From assembly GCA_977006965.1 (NCBI GenBank), contig OZ345354.1, positions 2,728,001 to 2,792,000 of the forward strand: DNA of 64,000 nt, read 5' to 3'. The number at the start of each line of letters is the position of its first letter. Within the stretch, counting starts at the first letter, position 1. Made by a program: the position numbers and the translations under genes. Below, piece by piece: positions 1-11,279 of the stretch. The notes under the pieces were generated by a model that had not been told where the DNA came from, searched no databases, and worked only from the letters and a program-made list of their open reading frames with translations. This DNA is from Phymatolithon calcareum (taxonomy: Eukaryota > Rhodophyta > Florideophyceae > Hapalidiales).

Positions 1-13
1 TGAACAGCGGCAA

Positions 14-3000
14 ATGGCGGACGGGGAGCTGGCCGAGCTCTTCACTGCAGACGAAGTGAAGGAGCTTCGTGGCGAAAATTTGTGCAAGTTCTTTACGGAG
101 AACTGCAATCAGCGCGACTTGCAGCTCTGTTCTACGGCTGCCCGCGCGCGTGTTCGCGACTACCTCCACAGCCACGATGTGGCTGTTGGAAAGGGGTCTG
201 GCCAGCCCATCGTGGACTGCTTGCTGAACCTGTTCCCGCCGGCTTCGCCGCAGACTTCTGTTCGCGCGCGCAGTCAAGCTGGAGCTTCGGGGTCTGGCGA
301 CCCCCGCTCCATGTCGGACAGCTCGCTGCTCGCGCCTGCTTTATCAAAGATGACTGCCGTGCGCGACATTGTTAAGTCGCCGCGACATCCGAGCGACCAG
401 TATGCCGGACCGCACGAGCCACCATTGCTCTCTACCGTGAAAGAAGCCTTTAGGGCCGACTGCAACGCCTTAAACGTCCCCGAAGACGCTCGCCTGGACG
501 TCATGTACCGCTTCTTACGCGGTGACGCGCTCAAGCACTTTCGTCGGGCGGTCAGGCCTCTTGCTTCTTCAGCCAACGACGCGTTCCGGCTTCTTGCTGA
601 GCACTACAACACATCTGCTCACCAACGGAACAATAAGGACGAGTGGAACCGGCTGACTTTCACTTTACTAGCGTCTCACAACCGCGAAAAGAGTGACGCT
701 GAGGTCCTTCAGCTACTCTACAACCAAGCCCAGGACTTGCAGACCCTGCTGGGTCCGCCTTACACGTCAGACCTTCTACTTTGTGACTTTCTTGTCCGGG
801 CTACGTCAACTACTCCGTTCGCTCGTCACCTTAAGGACGAAGATGCTGAGCGAAAACCGCATGCTTTGTATACTCAACTTCTAAACGCGATCAACCGTGA
901 AAACCGGGAGAAAGAACGAGCTCAGGTAGGTGGAGTTACTGCTATTGCAGGCTCCTCCGCAGCTGGACCGTCGTCTCGCTCACTGCCGGGAACGTTTTTC
1001 GTAGATGAGGCCGGCGAGTACGAGATATTCTACACCAACTCGGGCTCGCCCAGTATCCGTCGCCGCGCTATGCGTAACCCACTCCGTGACTTTCGCAACA
1101 GAGGCCGCTCCCGCGGCAGAGGCGGGTTTGCTGGCAACAGACCAGGAGACCAACGACGGTACAACCCTGGCGTCGTGCCGCAGTTCAATAGGAAAGACCA
1201 TACCGGGAACTATATGCTTTGCAATTTATGCAACACCTGGTTCCATCTGATCGCTGACTGCCCGTATCGCACCAAGGCGACGGCCATAATGTTTGAGGAA
1301 GAGCATGTACATCCGGCGGAAGACAAACTTGAGGTCGCTGCGAACGCTGCTGACGACGACAGGCTCAACGATGTAGATGAGCAAGATGAACAGGCGACCG
1401 CATTCTTTGCCCAAGTTGCTGAACACCAAAGTACTCACGCTTTTACTGGAGAAAAATTGCCCTTCTCAGCCCCAATATCTCTGGATATTCACTTCACGGA
1501 GATATCCAGCGTACCGTTCTTGGGTATCTGCATGGACGAAGGCGCTACTGAATCTATCTGCGGCAAGCCACAGTACGAGGCTTACCTCAGAACTGTCCAC
1601 ATTCCAGCGAGCCTAAGCAAGCTCCGCCCTTCCGGAGTACCGCTTCGATTTGGCGGAAAGGGGGACAAGCAACTGGTGTTACCTTCTCTTGGGATAGCCA
1701 CTATACGTTTCCCCGTACAGGGCTACGGGTTTTACGAGTACAAGTCGCATATTGTGGACAACGATGTACCTATGCTCCTTGGTCTACGCCTGCAACGAGA
1801 ACTGAAGGCAACTACCGTCAAAAATGACCAAGGACCCGAGTTCATAGAGTTCCCAAACTTGTTTCGCCTTCCTTTAACCTTCAAGCGTGGCCACCTCTTC
1901 TATGAGTTCCCTGCGAATGAAGTCCTCTTTACTGAGACCGAGCTCTACAAGCTTCATCGAAACCTTGGGCATCCCACCGCAGCAACCACGTTCCGAACTC
2001 TCGATCGCGCCTACCCTCTTGAAACTACGCATGATGACAAGCAAAAGCTGGAAAATATCGTTAGCAACTGCTTTGCGTGCGAAAAGTACAAGCGTATGCC
2101 TCAGCGCTATCGCGCTTCTGCACCCGACGAGATCGTATTCAACCAGGACGTTGCCATTGATATCATGTTCATCGATGGAAGTCCAATCCTGCATGCTGTT
2201 TGTAAGCACACGCACCTCTCCCGGGCAGCCGTCCTGCCTGCTCAAGATGGCCGTACCATCTGGGAGACTTTCATGCGTATCTGGGTATGTCCTTATCTTG
2301 GAGCACCTGTCAACATCTGGGTTGATCAGGCTAAGCAGTTCATCTACGGGATCTTCGTCATTCTTTGCAACTCCCTTGGTGCTAACATTGTACCAGTTGC
2401 AGTCGAGGCGCACTGGTCTCTTGTGGTCGAACGATACCATGAGCCCCTCCGTAGAGTCGTAAGAAAGCTGAGAACTGACTGTCCTGACGTGCCTTTGGAC
2501 GTACTCGTTGACTACGCAAACATGGTTATGTCACATACGATGGGACCCGAGGGGTTTACGCCGGCGATATTGGCCTTTGGGGCAGAGCCTCGCCTCCCGA
2601 TTGCGGACTTAGCTCAAGTCCCAGTGACCGTCATACAGCGCATGGAAGTTGCTGCTATCGCCCGTCGCGAGTACGAGAGCGTGGTGGCCAAAATGCGTGT
2701 AACCAAGGCCATGGCTTCTCCCGCTCCCAGTGAGAGTTTCCTCACTGTCAACCCAGGGGACAAAGTGCTCGCCTTTCGCGAGAAAAAAGGCTGGATGGGA
2801 CCATACAAGTTCATGTCTAATGCTGGAAAGCTTGCTCTAGTTGTCGATGCCGCCAACAGGCAGCATACTTTTCATGTCACTCAGCTCAAACCCTATCCTG
2901 AGATGCCAGCCTTAGAGGACCTCTCTCCTGTGGTACAAGCGTTCATCGTGAAGGTCTGCAACAAAAAGAACGATCCTCGCTTTAAAGACTCCCAGCAGAA

Positions 3001-4468
3001 GGAGTACAACGGCATCCTGGCAAAAGGAGGAGTGAAGCCAGTTCTACGCTCTGAGATTCCCCCTGGTGCAAACTTCGTCGGCAATCGATATGTCAACGTC
3101 ATTAAGGACTTTGGTTCTGAATTCGAGCGACTGAAATCGCGATGGATTCTTCTCGGGTACAGCGACAGAGAAAAGGATTTTATAGTGAATGAGGCGCCTG
3201 TGCTCATGCGCTTCAGTCTTCGCATTATCTTCTTCTTGGCCGTCTCCTTCTTTGACAATGTCCTGTGGACCAGAGACGCCGAGCAGGCCTACTTCCAGTC
3301 CAAGCCGTTGCCACGTGCTGTATACACCGACCCGCCACAGGAGTCTAAGCTCGATCCGGAACATTATGCCCTACAGATCGTGCTGCCTCAGTACGGACTT
3401 GCAGAGTCTAGTACCTGCTGGCGCCACCAGTATGCTCCAGTGTACACCAAGGACTTGAAAATGTCCTCAGCGCACATTGACCCCTGTCTTTACTACAGAA
3501 AGACAGACGGTAAGCTCATCGGCGTCACTGGCTTCGTTACGGATGACACTGCAAACACGGGTACTCTCCAGTTTGCTGAGGAAGAAGCCAAAGCTACCTC
3601 ACGCTTCATAACGAACAAGCATGAGATAGCTAAAGAGAAGGAATTCCGGTTCTTCGGGCAACAAGTGACGATGTCTAATGATGGCCTGATAGTCCGTCAG
3701 TATGCGCACATCAACGAAATGGAGCTGATGGATTCCTCTGCAGCAGAAGTGAACCAGAAGGAGTTCCGCAGCCAGCGAGGAAAGCTGTTGTACGTGACGC
3801 AGACTTCCCAGCCGCTCTACGCCTATGATGCTGCCTATCTGTCGCAAGTAAAACCTGATCAGGCCAAGTCTGCTGACGTACGTGCTCTGAACAAATCAGT
3901 GCGTGCTCTAAAAGCTACTCCCAAGCAAGAACTGCTGTTCCCCAAGTTGGACATGGATTCTGTTACCATACGCGTCTACACTGACGCTGGCCACAATACA
4001 AACCCTGATCTAACGTCTCAGCTGGGAGTTATAGTCCTTGTTGTGGACAGAGACCTTCACTGCAATATACTACACTGGTCATCAAATAAGTGTTCGCGCC
4101 ACACTAAGTCAATGATATCTGCTGAGACTTACGCTTTTGCAGATGGATACGACATAGGAGTGTCGTTCAAAATGCTGCTGGAAGATATGCTTTCTCGTGA
4201 GTTCAAGCTCTTCTTGTTCACGGACTGCAAGTCTCTCTTCGATACTATTACTAAGTATCGCCGTACCAAAGAGCTCCAACTCATGTACGAGATATCTGAT
4301 ATCCGTCGGGCTTATGAGTCATTAGAGATCTCGAATATCGCATGGATCCGGACAGAGTTCAACATTGCCGACAGCCTCACGCGCCATGCCAAGAACCATA
4401 TCCTTCAGCAAGTCCTTTCCACGGGATACATTCAGCACCCGATTGAGGAATGGATTTCGAAGTCGTGA
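14..4468 (+). CDS. Ty1/copia retrotransposon Gag-Pol polyprotein, uninterrupted
   Basis: Seen: a single 1484-residue frame with domains in copia order. Gag occupies about residues 100-330. A CCHC zinc knuckle follows (CNLC, then H and C at the CX2CX4HX4C spacing). The aspartic protease has a DEGAT active site. A GAG-pre-integrase HHCC region (HRNLGH, CFAC) precedes the integrase core, whose D, D, E residues lie in DIMFID, WVDQAKQF and ERYHE. Reverse transcriptase has TRDAEQAYF and an atypical FVTDD box in place of YVDD. RNase H shows VYTDAG, SAETYAF and LFTDCKSLFD. Known: integrase before reverse transcriptase defines Ty1/copia. The ATG at 14 opens the frame; the 5' LTR must lie left of the window. 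It belongs to a different copia lineage from the minus-strand element at 21-29 kb. With no stops or shifts it may be young or active. Confidence 0.95.
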   Translation: MADGELAELFTADEVKELRGENLCKFFTENCNQRDLQLCSTAARARVRDYLHSHDVAVGKGSGQPIVDCLLNLFPPASPQTSVRARSQAGASGSGDPRSMSDSSLLAPALSKMTAVRDIVKSPRHPSDQYAGPHEPPLLSTVKEAFRADCNALNVPEDARLDVMYRFLRGDALKHFRRAVRPLASSANDAFRLLAEHYNTSAHQRNNKDEWNRLTFTLLASHNREKSDAEVLQLLYNQAQDLQTLLGPPYTSDLLLCDFLVRATSTTPFARHLKDEDAERKPHALYTQLLNAINRENREKERAQVGGVTAIAGSSAAGPSSRSLPGTFFVDEAGEYEIFYTNSGSPSIRRRAMRNPLRDFRNRGRSRGRGGFAGNRPGDQRRYNPGVVPQFNRKDHTGNYMLCNLCNTWFHLIADCPYRTKATAIMFEEEHVHPAEDKLEVAANAADDDRLNDVDEQDEQATAFFAQVAEHQSTHAFTGEKLPFSAPISLDIHFTEISSVPFLGICMDEGATESICGKPQYEAYLRTVHIPASLSKLRPSGVPLRFGGKGDKQLVLPSLGIATIRFPVQGYGFYEYKSHIVDNDVPMLLGLRLQRELKATTVKNDQGPEFIEFPNLFRLPLTFKRGHLFYEFPANEVLFTETELYKLHRNLGHPTAATTFRTLDRAYPLETTHDDKQKLENIVSNCFACEKYKRMPQRYRASAPDEIVFNQDVAIDIMFIDGSPILHAVCKHTHLSRAAVLPAQDGRTIWETFMRIWVCPYLGAPVNIWVDQAKQFIYGIFVILCNSLGANIVPVAVEAHWSLVVERYHEPLRRVVRKLRTDCPDVPLDVLVDYANMVMSHTMGPEGFTPAILAFGAEPRLPIADLAQVPVTVIQRMEVAAIARREYESVVAKMRVTKAMASPAPSESFLTVNPGDKVLAFREKKGWMGPYKFMSNAGKLALVVDAANRQHTFHVTQLKPYPEMPALEDLSPVVQAFIVKVCNKKNDPRFKDSQQKEYNGILAKGGVKPVLRSEIPPGANFVGNRYVNVIKDFGSEFERLKSRWILLGYSDREKDFIVNEAPVLMRFSLRIIFFLAVSFFDNVLWTRDAEQAYFQSKPLPRAVYTDPPQESKLDPEHYALQIVLPQYGLAESSTCWRHQYAPVYTKDLKMSSAHIDPCLYYRKTDGKLIGVTGFVTDDTANTGTLQFAEEEAKATSRFITNKHEIAKEKEFRFFGQQVTMSNDGLIVRQYAHINEMELMDSSAAEVNQKEFRSQRGKLLYVTQTSQPLYAYDAAYLSQVKPDQAKSADVRALNKSVRALKATPKQELLFPKLDMDSVTIRVYTDAGHNTNPDLTSQLGVIVLVVDRDLHCNILHWSSNKCSRHTKSMISAETYAFADGYDIGVSFKMLLEDMLSREFKLFLFTDCKSLFDTITKYRRTKELQLMYEISDIRRAYESLEISNIAWIRTEFNIADSLTRHAKNHILQQVLSTGYIQHPIEEWISKS

Positions 4469-4541
4469 GTATCCGCTTTTCAATGCATACCCGCTTTCAC
4501 CGCCTGCTTACACCGAAACATCGAATGAATACCCCAAGTCT

Positions 4542-4557
4542 GGGGAAAGAAGAAAAA
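4542..4557 (+). other. candidate polypurine tract of the first copia element
   Basis: A run of 16 purines lies 74 bases after the polyprotein stop, where a copia plus-strand primer is expected just before the 3' LTR. The 3' LTR itself cannot be delimited because its 5' partner is outside the window. Confidence 0.35.
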
Positions 4558-4924
4558 TAGAAATTGGATTGAATGTGAGTATGGGCCACACAATTGCACG
4601 GCCAGAGAGAATATCTGTACTGTATCCAATGATATGTTAGAAGGTATTCGATTGGTGCATATCTCCTTATTAGTGATCCGGGGGTGCAGCGCGCCCTCAC
4701 CCGTTTGCCCCCGTTTGTACTCTGTACTTAGGAAGTGCTGTGCTGCGCGCTGTCGCAGCGCACAGATAGAATACACACACCAAAACCGAGTAAACGAACA
4801 TTTCGTTTTGACTAAGGACGCTTATCGCTTCGGCGTGCTTCCTTCTTGACGCCACTACCGCTAAGGCGGGGCGTCTATTCCGAATAATTGCCACACCCAC
4901 AGTCCGGCTGAAGCATCATTCACT

Positions 4925-4978
4925 GCAGGCACAAGTGCTAGGCCAGTGCCATGGCACTGGCCTAGCACTTGTGCCTGC
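4925..4978. repeat. perfect 54-bp palindrome
   Basis: Two 26-base arms (GCAGGCACAAGTGCTAGG...) are exact reverse complements separated only by AT. It lies in non-coding DNA past the copia element. It would form a full cruciform or a 26-bp RNA hairpin. Confidence 0.9.
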
Positions 4979-5168
4979 TATGATTATCGACCTGGTACCA
5001 CGGCGTATATAGTTAACAGCCTATATTTCGAGAAGTAATTTGAGACATATTTATTGTATAGCCGACGCTACTGCTCACGACACTCCTCAGGCATACAGCA
5101 TAACAATGATGTTTTACTTTATAATCTGCAGATCTTATCTGTGAACCATGTGACACAACTACTTTCTG

Positions 5169-5438
5169 GTGAGGAACATTCATGTGGAAAGGTAAGACCT
5201 ATGGTCTGCAGACCACATCCGTCAAGGACATATCTCATATAGATTATGGTGCGGCGATGTGCATTTGGAAAGGTATGCTTATGGTCTGCAGACCATATCC
5301 ATGAAGTATACATCTCATAGAGATTATGGTGCAGCCCTGTGCATGTGGCAAGGTATGCCTTATGGTCTGCAGACCATGGACGAGAAGAATGTATCACATA
5401 TAGTTTATGGTGAGGCGATGTTCATGTGGCAAGGTAAC
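5169..5438. repeat. minisatellite, about 80-bp unit, 3.4 copies
   Basis: The landmark GGTGMGGC...CATGTGG.AAGGTA recurs at 5169, 5248, 5328 and 5409, spaced 79, 80 and 81 bases. Each unit contains the small palindrome ATGGTCTGCAGACCAT. The units differ at many positions, so the array is old. No coding sense is apparent. Confidence 0.8.
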
Positions 5439-6935
5439 TCTAGTTGTTTTTGGATAGTCGTGGGATTGGGGGAGTAATGAATGTATTGCAAAACATTCGA
5501 GAACAACATTTGAGAGATGGAGCCCAACAACGAAAACTGCTGAAGATGGAACAAAACGTTTTCCCACATTCACGCCGCGCAATTACGGAGCAGATTCCAG
5601 GCGCAATCTCTCAGAAAACCAAAATTGGAGTGCAGTTACTTTCCGAACTATTAGAAACAAGACATGGAGAAACAAAAAAGGATGTACTGGCTTCAGTGCG
5701 AAGCGGGAGATACATAAATTGATATTGACAGTGGGGAATTTCACATCTTCAGTGCTTGTGAAAGAACCTGCAGTGTAAGGTAGTGCTTCAAACCCCGCGA
5801 AATAAATTGAAGAACTCATGCCACAAAGGAATTTCGATTAGTGTTCTGTGAACCGAGGCCGCACGCGAAATGGTTTTCAAAGAGCGTACCAAATGATTCT
5901 CGACCATGCGAACGATTGTGGCATATCTTCGAAGCTTGCGAATCGAACCACGGCACGTTTCGCTTATGCTTTAACCTTGGGGAACAAACTTGAAGAAAGA
6001 ACTCCGCAAAAAGAATGATGGGTCAGTGTCGTGAGTCCATGAACGCAAAGGTGATAGGAAAAATGTACCTACCATTAGCTCCAAGCTAGTTCCGTCCAAA
6101 ACTCGAACCTTGACCTGATGTAATATGCATTATGGACCACTCTAATCCGTGCGCACCGCGAGGAAAAGAAAGAAGAGGCAAAAGTGGATTACTCAAATAA
6201 TAGACCCCATGGTGTATAAACTACAACCAAGATGTATGGTGCAGCTGACGCCGCGGAAGTCGTGCTTGAACGAACGACTTCATGCTCAAGATTGAATCAA
6301 GTAAAAAAAAGAATCGTGATACGTTGGGCGGCGAATCGGATAGATGAACTCACCTTGTTCGTCCCCGGAAGGCTTTTCGAAGGTACATAGAGAGACCACT
6401 CAACCGTTCCACACCGTCCAATACTGGTCAGACGCAAGATCGAAGCACGAAACACAATCTGGAGGAAACTTCATTGGTAAAATGGTCTGATCACATGTAT
6501 TAGCGTCGCACGAAGATATGTGGAGTACGCACCGGGATCATTACATGTTTGGAACTGCGCCTTCTGCAGCTTGCAATGGATCCATATCCATGCGATCGAC
6601 AGCGTGGGCAGAAATAGCGATCCTTCAAGACAGGTATTCGTAGCTGTGGTGTTGCGTGGTCGAGCGACTTGAGCGTGGCGTGCTAGTGTCTGGGAAGGTC
6701 TCTTTAAATAATGCCATCACATTCTACAGTATCCTGGTGGAAAGTAGCCGTACGTCGGGTCCTTCAAACAGTGGAGTAATGATACTGGACCAAGACGGCC
6801 ATTATGCACATATATTTATACACAGAACACAAGAACCGTGAAATTCCCATTCAGGGAGCAAATATGAGTCCATGGTATGATTATCTGCAGATATCCTACC
6901 TTTGAACCAACGAAAATGTACACTGGGGGAAAAAT
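5439..6935. other. intergenic, nothing recognised
   Basis: Only short unconvincing frames on either strand. No repeats, RNA genes or conserved motifs were seen. Confidence 0.6.
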
Positions 6936-6989
6936 AGAAATGAGAGAATTTTTGGAACCATGCATGGTTCCAAAAATTCTCTCATTTCT
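6936..6989. repeat. perfect 54-bp palindrome
   Basis: Two 27-base arms (AGAAATGAGAGAATTTTTGG...) meet at a central CATGCATG with no loop. It lies at the left border of a GC-rich island. Confidence 0.9.
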
Positions 6990-7310
6990 GGCGGCACGAG
7001 CACGATGTCGAGGTCTCACGTGGCTGCGTGCCCGCGCGTGAGCGCGGCAGAGCCGACGGGCACAAGCGCGAGGAGTTCGCGGCCGCCAAAGGCTCGGTGG
7101 GAGAGCGCGCGCACCAACTGCAGCATGCCGGCGGCGGAAGGGGCGCAGTCCAGACGGAGATGGGTGACGCTCTTGTGGAATCCAGAAGATGGTTGGTACC
7201 CAATGCGGGTACGAGCGAGCAATTTTGTCGTCGATGTTTTCTGAAGCATTGGTGTGGACAGCCCTTAAGATCGGTGCGGGCTGTGCATTGCTGCGCAGCT
7301 ATGTAATGAG
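6990..7310. other. GC-rich island of unknown content
   Basis: Base composition shifts sharply to GC-rich between about 6990 and 7250, then returns to background. Frames on both strands stay open (for example plus 7028-7306 and minus 7016-7249). None gives a recognisable protein. It may be a captured gene fragment or a decayed exon. Confidence 0.4.
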
Positions 7311-7701
7311 TTTACATAGAGTGTTGCTTTGCTTGTTTTAATCCACGTGTAGAACGCTCAATCCAATTCAGTGAAGACGTTCATGCCGGTTCGGTAGCGG
7401 AAGTGGCGAAGAAAGCAAATGCGGTTCCAGGCTCGTAAGTTACGGATTCGAGGGTCACCGGGAACTTGAAGGTTCGTAATACTATGAGAGTTTCGGTGAT
7501 ATTCCTCTCGTCAAGGTACACAACCCGAAAGGTAGTTCGGTGAGGACAGGGGATTCCCCTGGTCAAGGTCTTTAACTCGTAAATTGCAGGGCGACAAATA
7601 CATATGTCATAATATGACACATGTTGTGAATATGTGCGCAATGGCTGTATTTGACGCAAATCATTTTCTTCTCTTGTCATTGGTTCGGGATGCATTGACG
7701 C

Positions 7702-7753
7702 CATCGGTGTTGTTTTAAAATAAGGGATACCTTATTTCAAAACAACACCGATG
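7702..7753. repeat. 52-bp near-perfect palindrome
   Basis: Two 24-base arms (CATCGGTGTTGTTTT...) with one mismatch around a GATA loop. It sits about 230 bases before the first unknown gene. Confidence 0.85.
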
Positions 7754-7981
7754 ATTGAATCAAAAGATTCTGTAAAGTAATACCCAAAGATGTCCACGTG
7801 GGAGCCGTGGACCTCGCGAGAGGGCGCACCCCGCGAGGCACCCTGACAGCTGTCAATTTCAAACCTAATACTCCGTGACGCGCACGATCATGCAGGATAG
7901 CTTTTCCTTCGAACGAGTTCCGGCTTACCCCGCCACTCGGACTATTCTCACATTTACTCTTTCGCCGCAAATCATTGTGCA

Positions 7982-9910
7982 ATGACAGCGCTCCATCGGA
8001 CCGATGGTTCTCGTACTATGCCGCCCGCAGCCGACCGTGAAGCCACAGGTCCTTTGAATCAAGCGCGTCCCTCGAGCGCACGAGCGCCCAATGCTCCGGA
8101 AACCCCGCAAGGCACCTTGTCTACACGCCAGCGGCCCTCGACTGAAGATTCTCAGAGAAATGGCGGAACAACAATTAATTCTGGGCAGATTAGCACCGTT
8201 CTGTTGTCTTACCGCAAGTTGCGTTGCTGACTTCGAGAAGCTCGAGAAGACCCAGGAGACCACTGTGCAGCTCTTGAAGCAGTTGAACGAAAAGGTGGGC
8301 CAAGCTTCATCCGTAGCGATGAGAGAAGTATCGAAGGACAAAGAAGCTTCGAACATTGCGGAGACAGCTCAACACAGCATTACCCACACTGATCATCCCT
8401 TTGTTGGAGATACTAAGGTGAAAGCCGGACATCTTCCTCATATGAAGTGTTTTTTACCAAGGAGAGAGTAGTCGTCCATCTCCTGCGGTGGGCGTCCATG
8501 CTGACTGTCGTGAGCTTCGCAGAAAATCATAGAAGTCTCAAGGCACTGGTTTCTTCCGGTGTGTACGATCTTGTGGGGAGCAGTCTACGAACGGTTTCTG
8601 AAGCTTCAGGGTTTGGGGCGATTCTTTTTGCAGTGGCACCTGTGGATAGCAAGGTGCGGTGGCACACAGCAAACGGGAAACTAGCCAGTGTCATGATCCG
8701 AAAGACGCTCACTAACCTCATTTTATACGCGCAGCATACGCTATTCGCTAATGGAGGTTCTGCAAAGAATGTGCTGAACACTGATCCACCAGACTGGCTT
8801 TCATCGTTTGGAAATCTGCACATGATGAAACGTATAGTCGACGACGCAATCACGGCCGTCGAGTCTACTAGAACGAAAGCTAACAAAACATCCAGCGCTG
8901 GAGAGGGCACATCATCAGGGCCTCCAGGTCCGTCACGTAAGCGCAGGAGGCTGCAAGACGAGAACCCACTTCATGGCCTCGTCGTCAAACATCTGCGCTC
9001 AGCTGTACTCCGTCATCTATCAACCGGTCGCACTGAGGTACGCGTCGTTTGCTATTACGATATACTTTTCATGGTTGAGCAAATGGCTGAGTTCGAAACC
9101 GAACAGGCTGCGAAAATGGCTGGATTCGAAGTTATCTTCGACGATGGAGACACGGGGACTGAGAGGGAGGTACCGGCAATGGAATCTCTACCGGGATCCA
9201 TTTGGGATCTTCCCAATGCACGCACTGTGGACGTTCAAGAACCTGGGAAGATGCTAAGCCAAACTAAAATGGCAGAAATCCACAAGTTTAACTCTGACAA
9301 ATTGAAGGAAATGCAGAACAATTTCCCTAGTCTGAGGGTGCTATTTAGGTTTCCAAGACATATACAGACGTCGGCGAACGACAAGCCAAGTGACCATCCG
9401 GATTGGGGGAAGCACAACTTGATATGGCATGCCGAAGAGACTGTGGAACTGCACCAATTTTCTCTCAGTGTTATGATGGAAGCATTTATGCGCGCGTCAG
9501 AGCTGTCCATCAAAGCTTTACACATCGTGGCGATAGCGCTGAAAGGAATATTGCGGAAGTCTCTGAACTGGAACACGCCCGACGACTTGCTCGACATTGA
9601 GAAAACGGCGCTCGGTGAAGTTACTGCCGGAAGGGCAGAGAATAACGGTGCCTATGTTACTGCGATGTTGGGCCATACTGGGGGAGGCGTCTGCGATCCT
9701 CTCCGTCTAAAAGAGCAGCGAGAACTCCGATTGAATATGTCATGGGAAGACTACAAGCAGGCCAAGAAGAACCGAGATGATAAGACAAGGGAGGCTGAAG
9801 AAGGTGGTAGAGACGAGAGAAGCTCTGTTGGGGACTTGCTTCCGGATATTCTGGAAGGAGAAGAAATGGACGATGTCAAGAAGTGGCTGTATATGACCGG
9901 TGGGTCATGA
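7982..9910 (+). CDS. gene of unknown family with frame changes
   Basis: Coding quality runs from ATG 7982 to the stop at 9910 but changes frame twice. 7982-8230 gives a Pro/Ser/Arg-rich N-terminus. The frame of 8091-8471 gives a charged coiled-coil-like stretch (DFEKLEKTQETTVQLLKQL). The 8447-9910 frame gives about 480 mostly helical residues with an acidic and basic tail. The long frame opens at GTG with its first ATG at 8498, so it probably begins inside the protein. Short introns or frameshifts explain the changes equally well; I found no splice pair that fits both phases. I recognise no domain. The neighbouring convergent gene has a similar design, so both may belong to one lineage-specific family or an undescribed element. 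Confidence 0.45.
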
Positions 9911-10056
9911 ACACAAAAGAGCGGTCGGTGAGTGCAAGTATACTGAATCCGTATGTTACGTGATGATGTTTATCTTAGTCGTATTGTTTATTGTGTCTAT
10001 CACCCGTTTAGAGATTGAGAGGATGTCAATGTTAGGTAAAATCTTGACGACACATT

Positions 10057-11279
10057 TTACAGAGAAGGGGGAGATACAGCAATCTCCTTCAAGTATTTTC
10101 CGTTAATCCGTGTTGAAAAAGCAAGTTGTGTAGTACTGGCGAGTTCCGTGCCTCGTAGTACAACTGCTGGAATTTTGGAATGTAAGTGACCTGGAATAGT
10201 CTCTGGTGAAAATCCGCAATTGCCTCGGGCGACTACCATTCGCTTCCAAACAATGGAAAATGCCCACAACTCGTCTGGTTCTTCGTTAATGTTAGAGTTT
10301 CTCTTCCTTCTGACGCCAGGTTGCTCCACAGCAGGAGATACATGTGACGTTCCCTTTTGAGATTTCAGGAAGGATGAAAGTACCTCAGTGCGGTACAGCA
10401 TCCCATAATCAGGTACACCACGGGTCCATTGAGTCGATTCCTGAAGAAGAACTGGAACACATGCATCCGAAGGACATGCGGGCATGCTTCGGCCGATGAG
10501 AACTCTTCGGACGTCCACGCTACCGGGTCCGTCTGTTACGATATCAACACCGAGGATTTGAACTGCCCGGACAGTTCTACGGGCAGTCGATCGTTCACGA
10601 TAAAGGCCAGTCTCACGAGTGTCGACATCAATGTTAAAAGCCTGGCAGTAGTCGAAATAGGTGGGGAAGGTTATTTCAAATCGAGCAGCTTTTTCTGGGT
10701 TGCAGTAGCGGACATAATACTCCGAGGGAAATACGGAGCACCGATAGTCAGTACTTGAACAGAGCGCAGATGCTAGCAACTGAAACTCAAGTAGTGTACA
10801 GTCCGCATTTTGGGTCTCATCAACACCTGTTTGACGGATGTACCTGCGCAAAAATTAGCACATGAACGAGTCAACTCCTTACTCCCAGCCAGGAGTGTCT
10901 TCGAAGCATTTTCATTTGCGAAAAGCAGAACCCGGCGAATAGAGCGCGACTCAAAAGTTGATTTCTCATGCAGCGCGTATGTTCTACTGATTGAAAGCTT
11001 ACGTTTGGCGCTGTTGAGCTCCCGAGCCATCTGATCAACTTTTTTGGAGAGCGTTTCGTGCGATCTGCGCAAATCTTGGATCTCATGAGCAATAAATGGG
11101 GAATGGTCAATGATGGGAATGTTCTGTGGTCCTGTAAAAGCATCTGTGGGAGTTCTGGAGGGAGTTCGAGCCTCAGAAGCAAGCGCAGCAGATGAATTGC
11201 TGCTCGGCATTGCTTTGGAGGCTGTGTTGCGAGATTCCATGGCCGGTAGTGCAGATACACCGAAATGGTAGCCTTTCAA
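10057..11279 (-). CDS. gene of unknown family, probably two exons
   Basis: The first frame (11279-10773) begins with a Ser/Thr/Ala-rich region and a coiled coil (EIQDLRRSHETLSKKVDQMA). The second frame (10851-10057) gives about 260 residues with no recognised domain. A GT..AG intron from 10882 to 10827 (56 bases, donor GTAAGG, acceptor AAACAG) would join the frames in phase as LLAG-S-VDETQNADC. This is prediction only. The second frame has no ATG at its own start, which supports splicing. The likely start is ATG 11279 or the internal ATG of MESRNTASK. The gene converges on the unknown plus-strand gene with only about 150 bases between stops. No function can be assigned. Confidence 0.45.

Noticed and set aside
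1874-2462. Overlapping frames on both strands (188 and 191 residues)
   Set aside because: They lie inside the copia integrase frame, whose motifs are clear.
8418-8522. 105-base intron to join frames of the unknown gene
   Set aside because: Splice words exist, but the length is a multiple of three and does not produce the required frame change.
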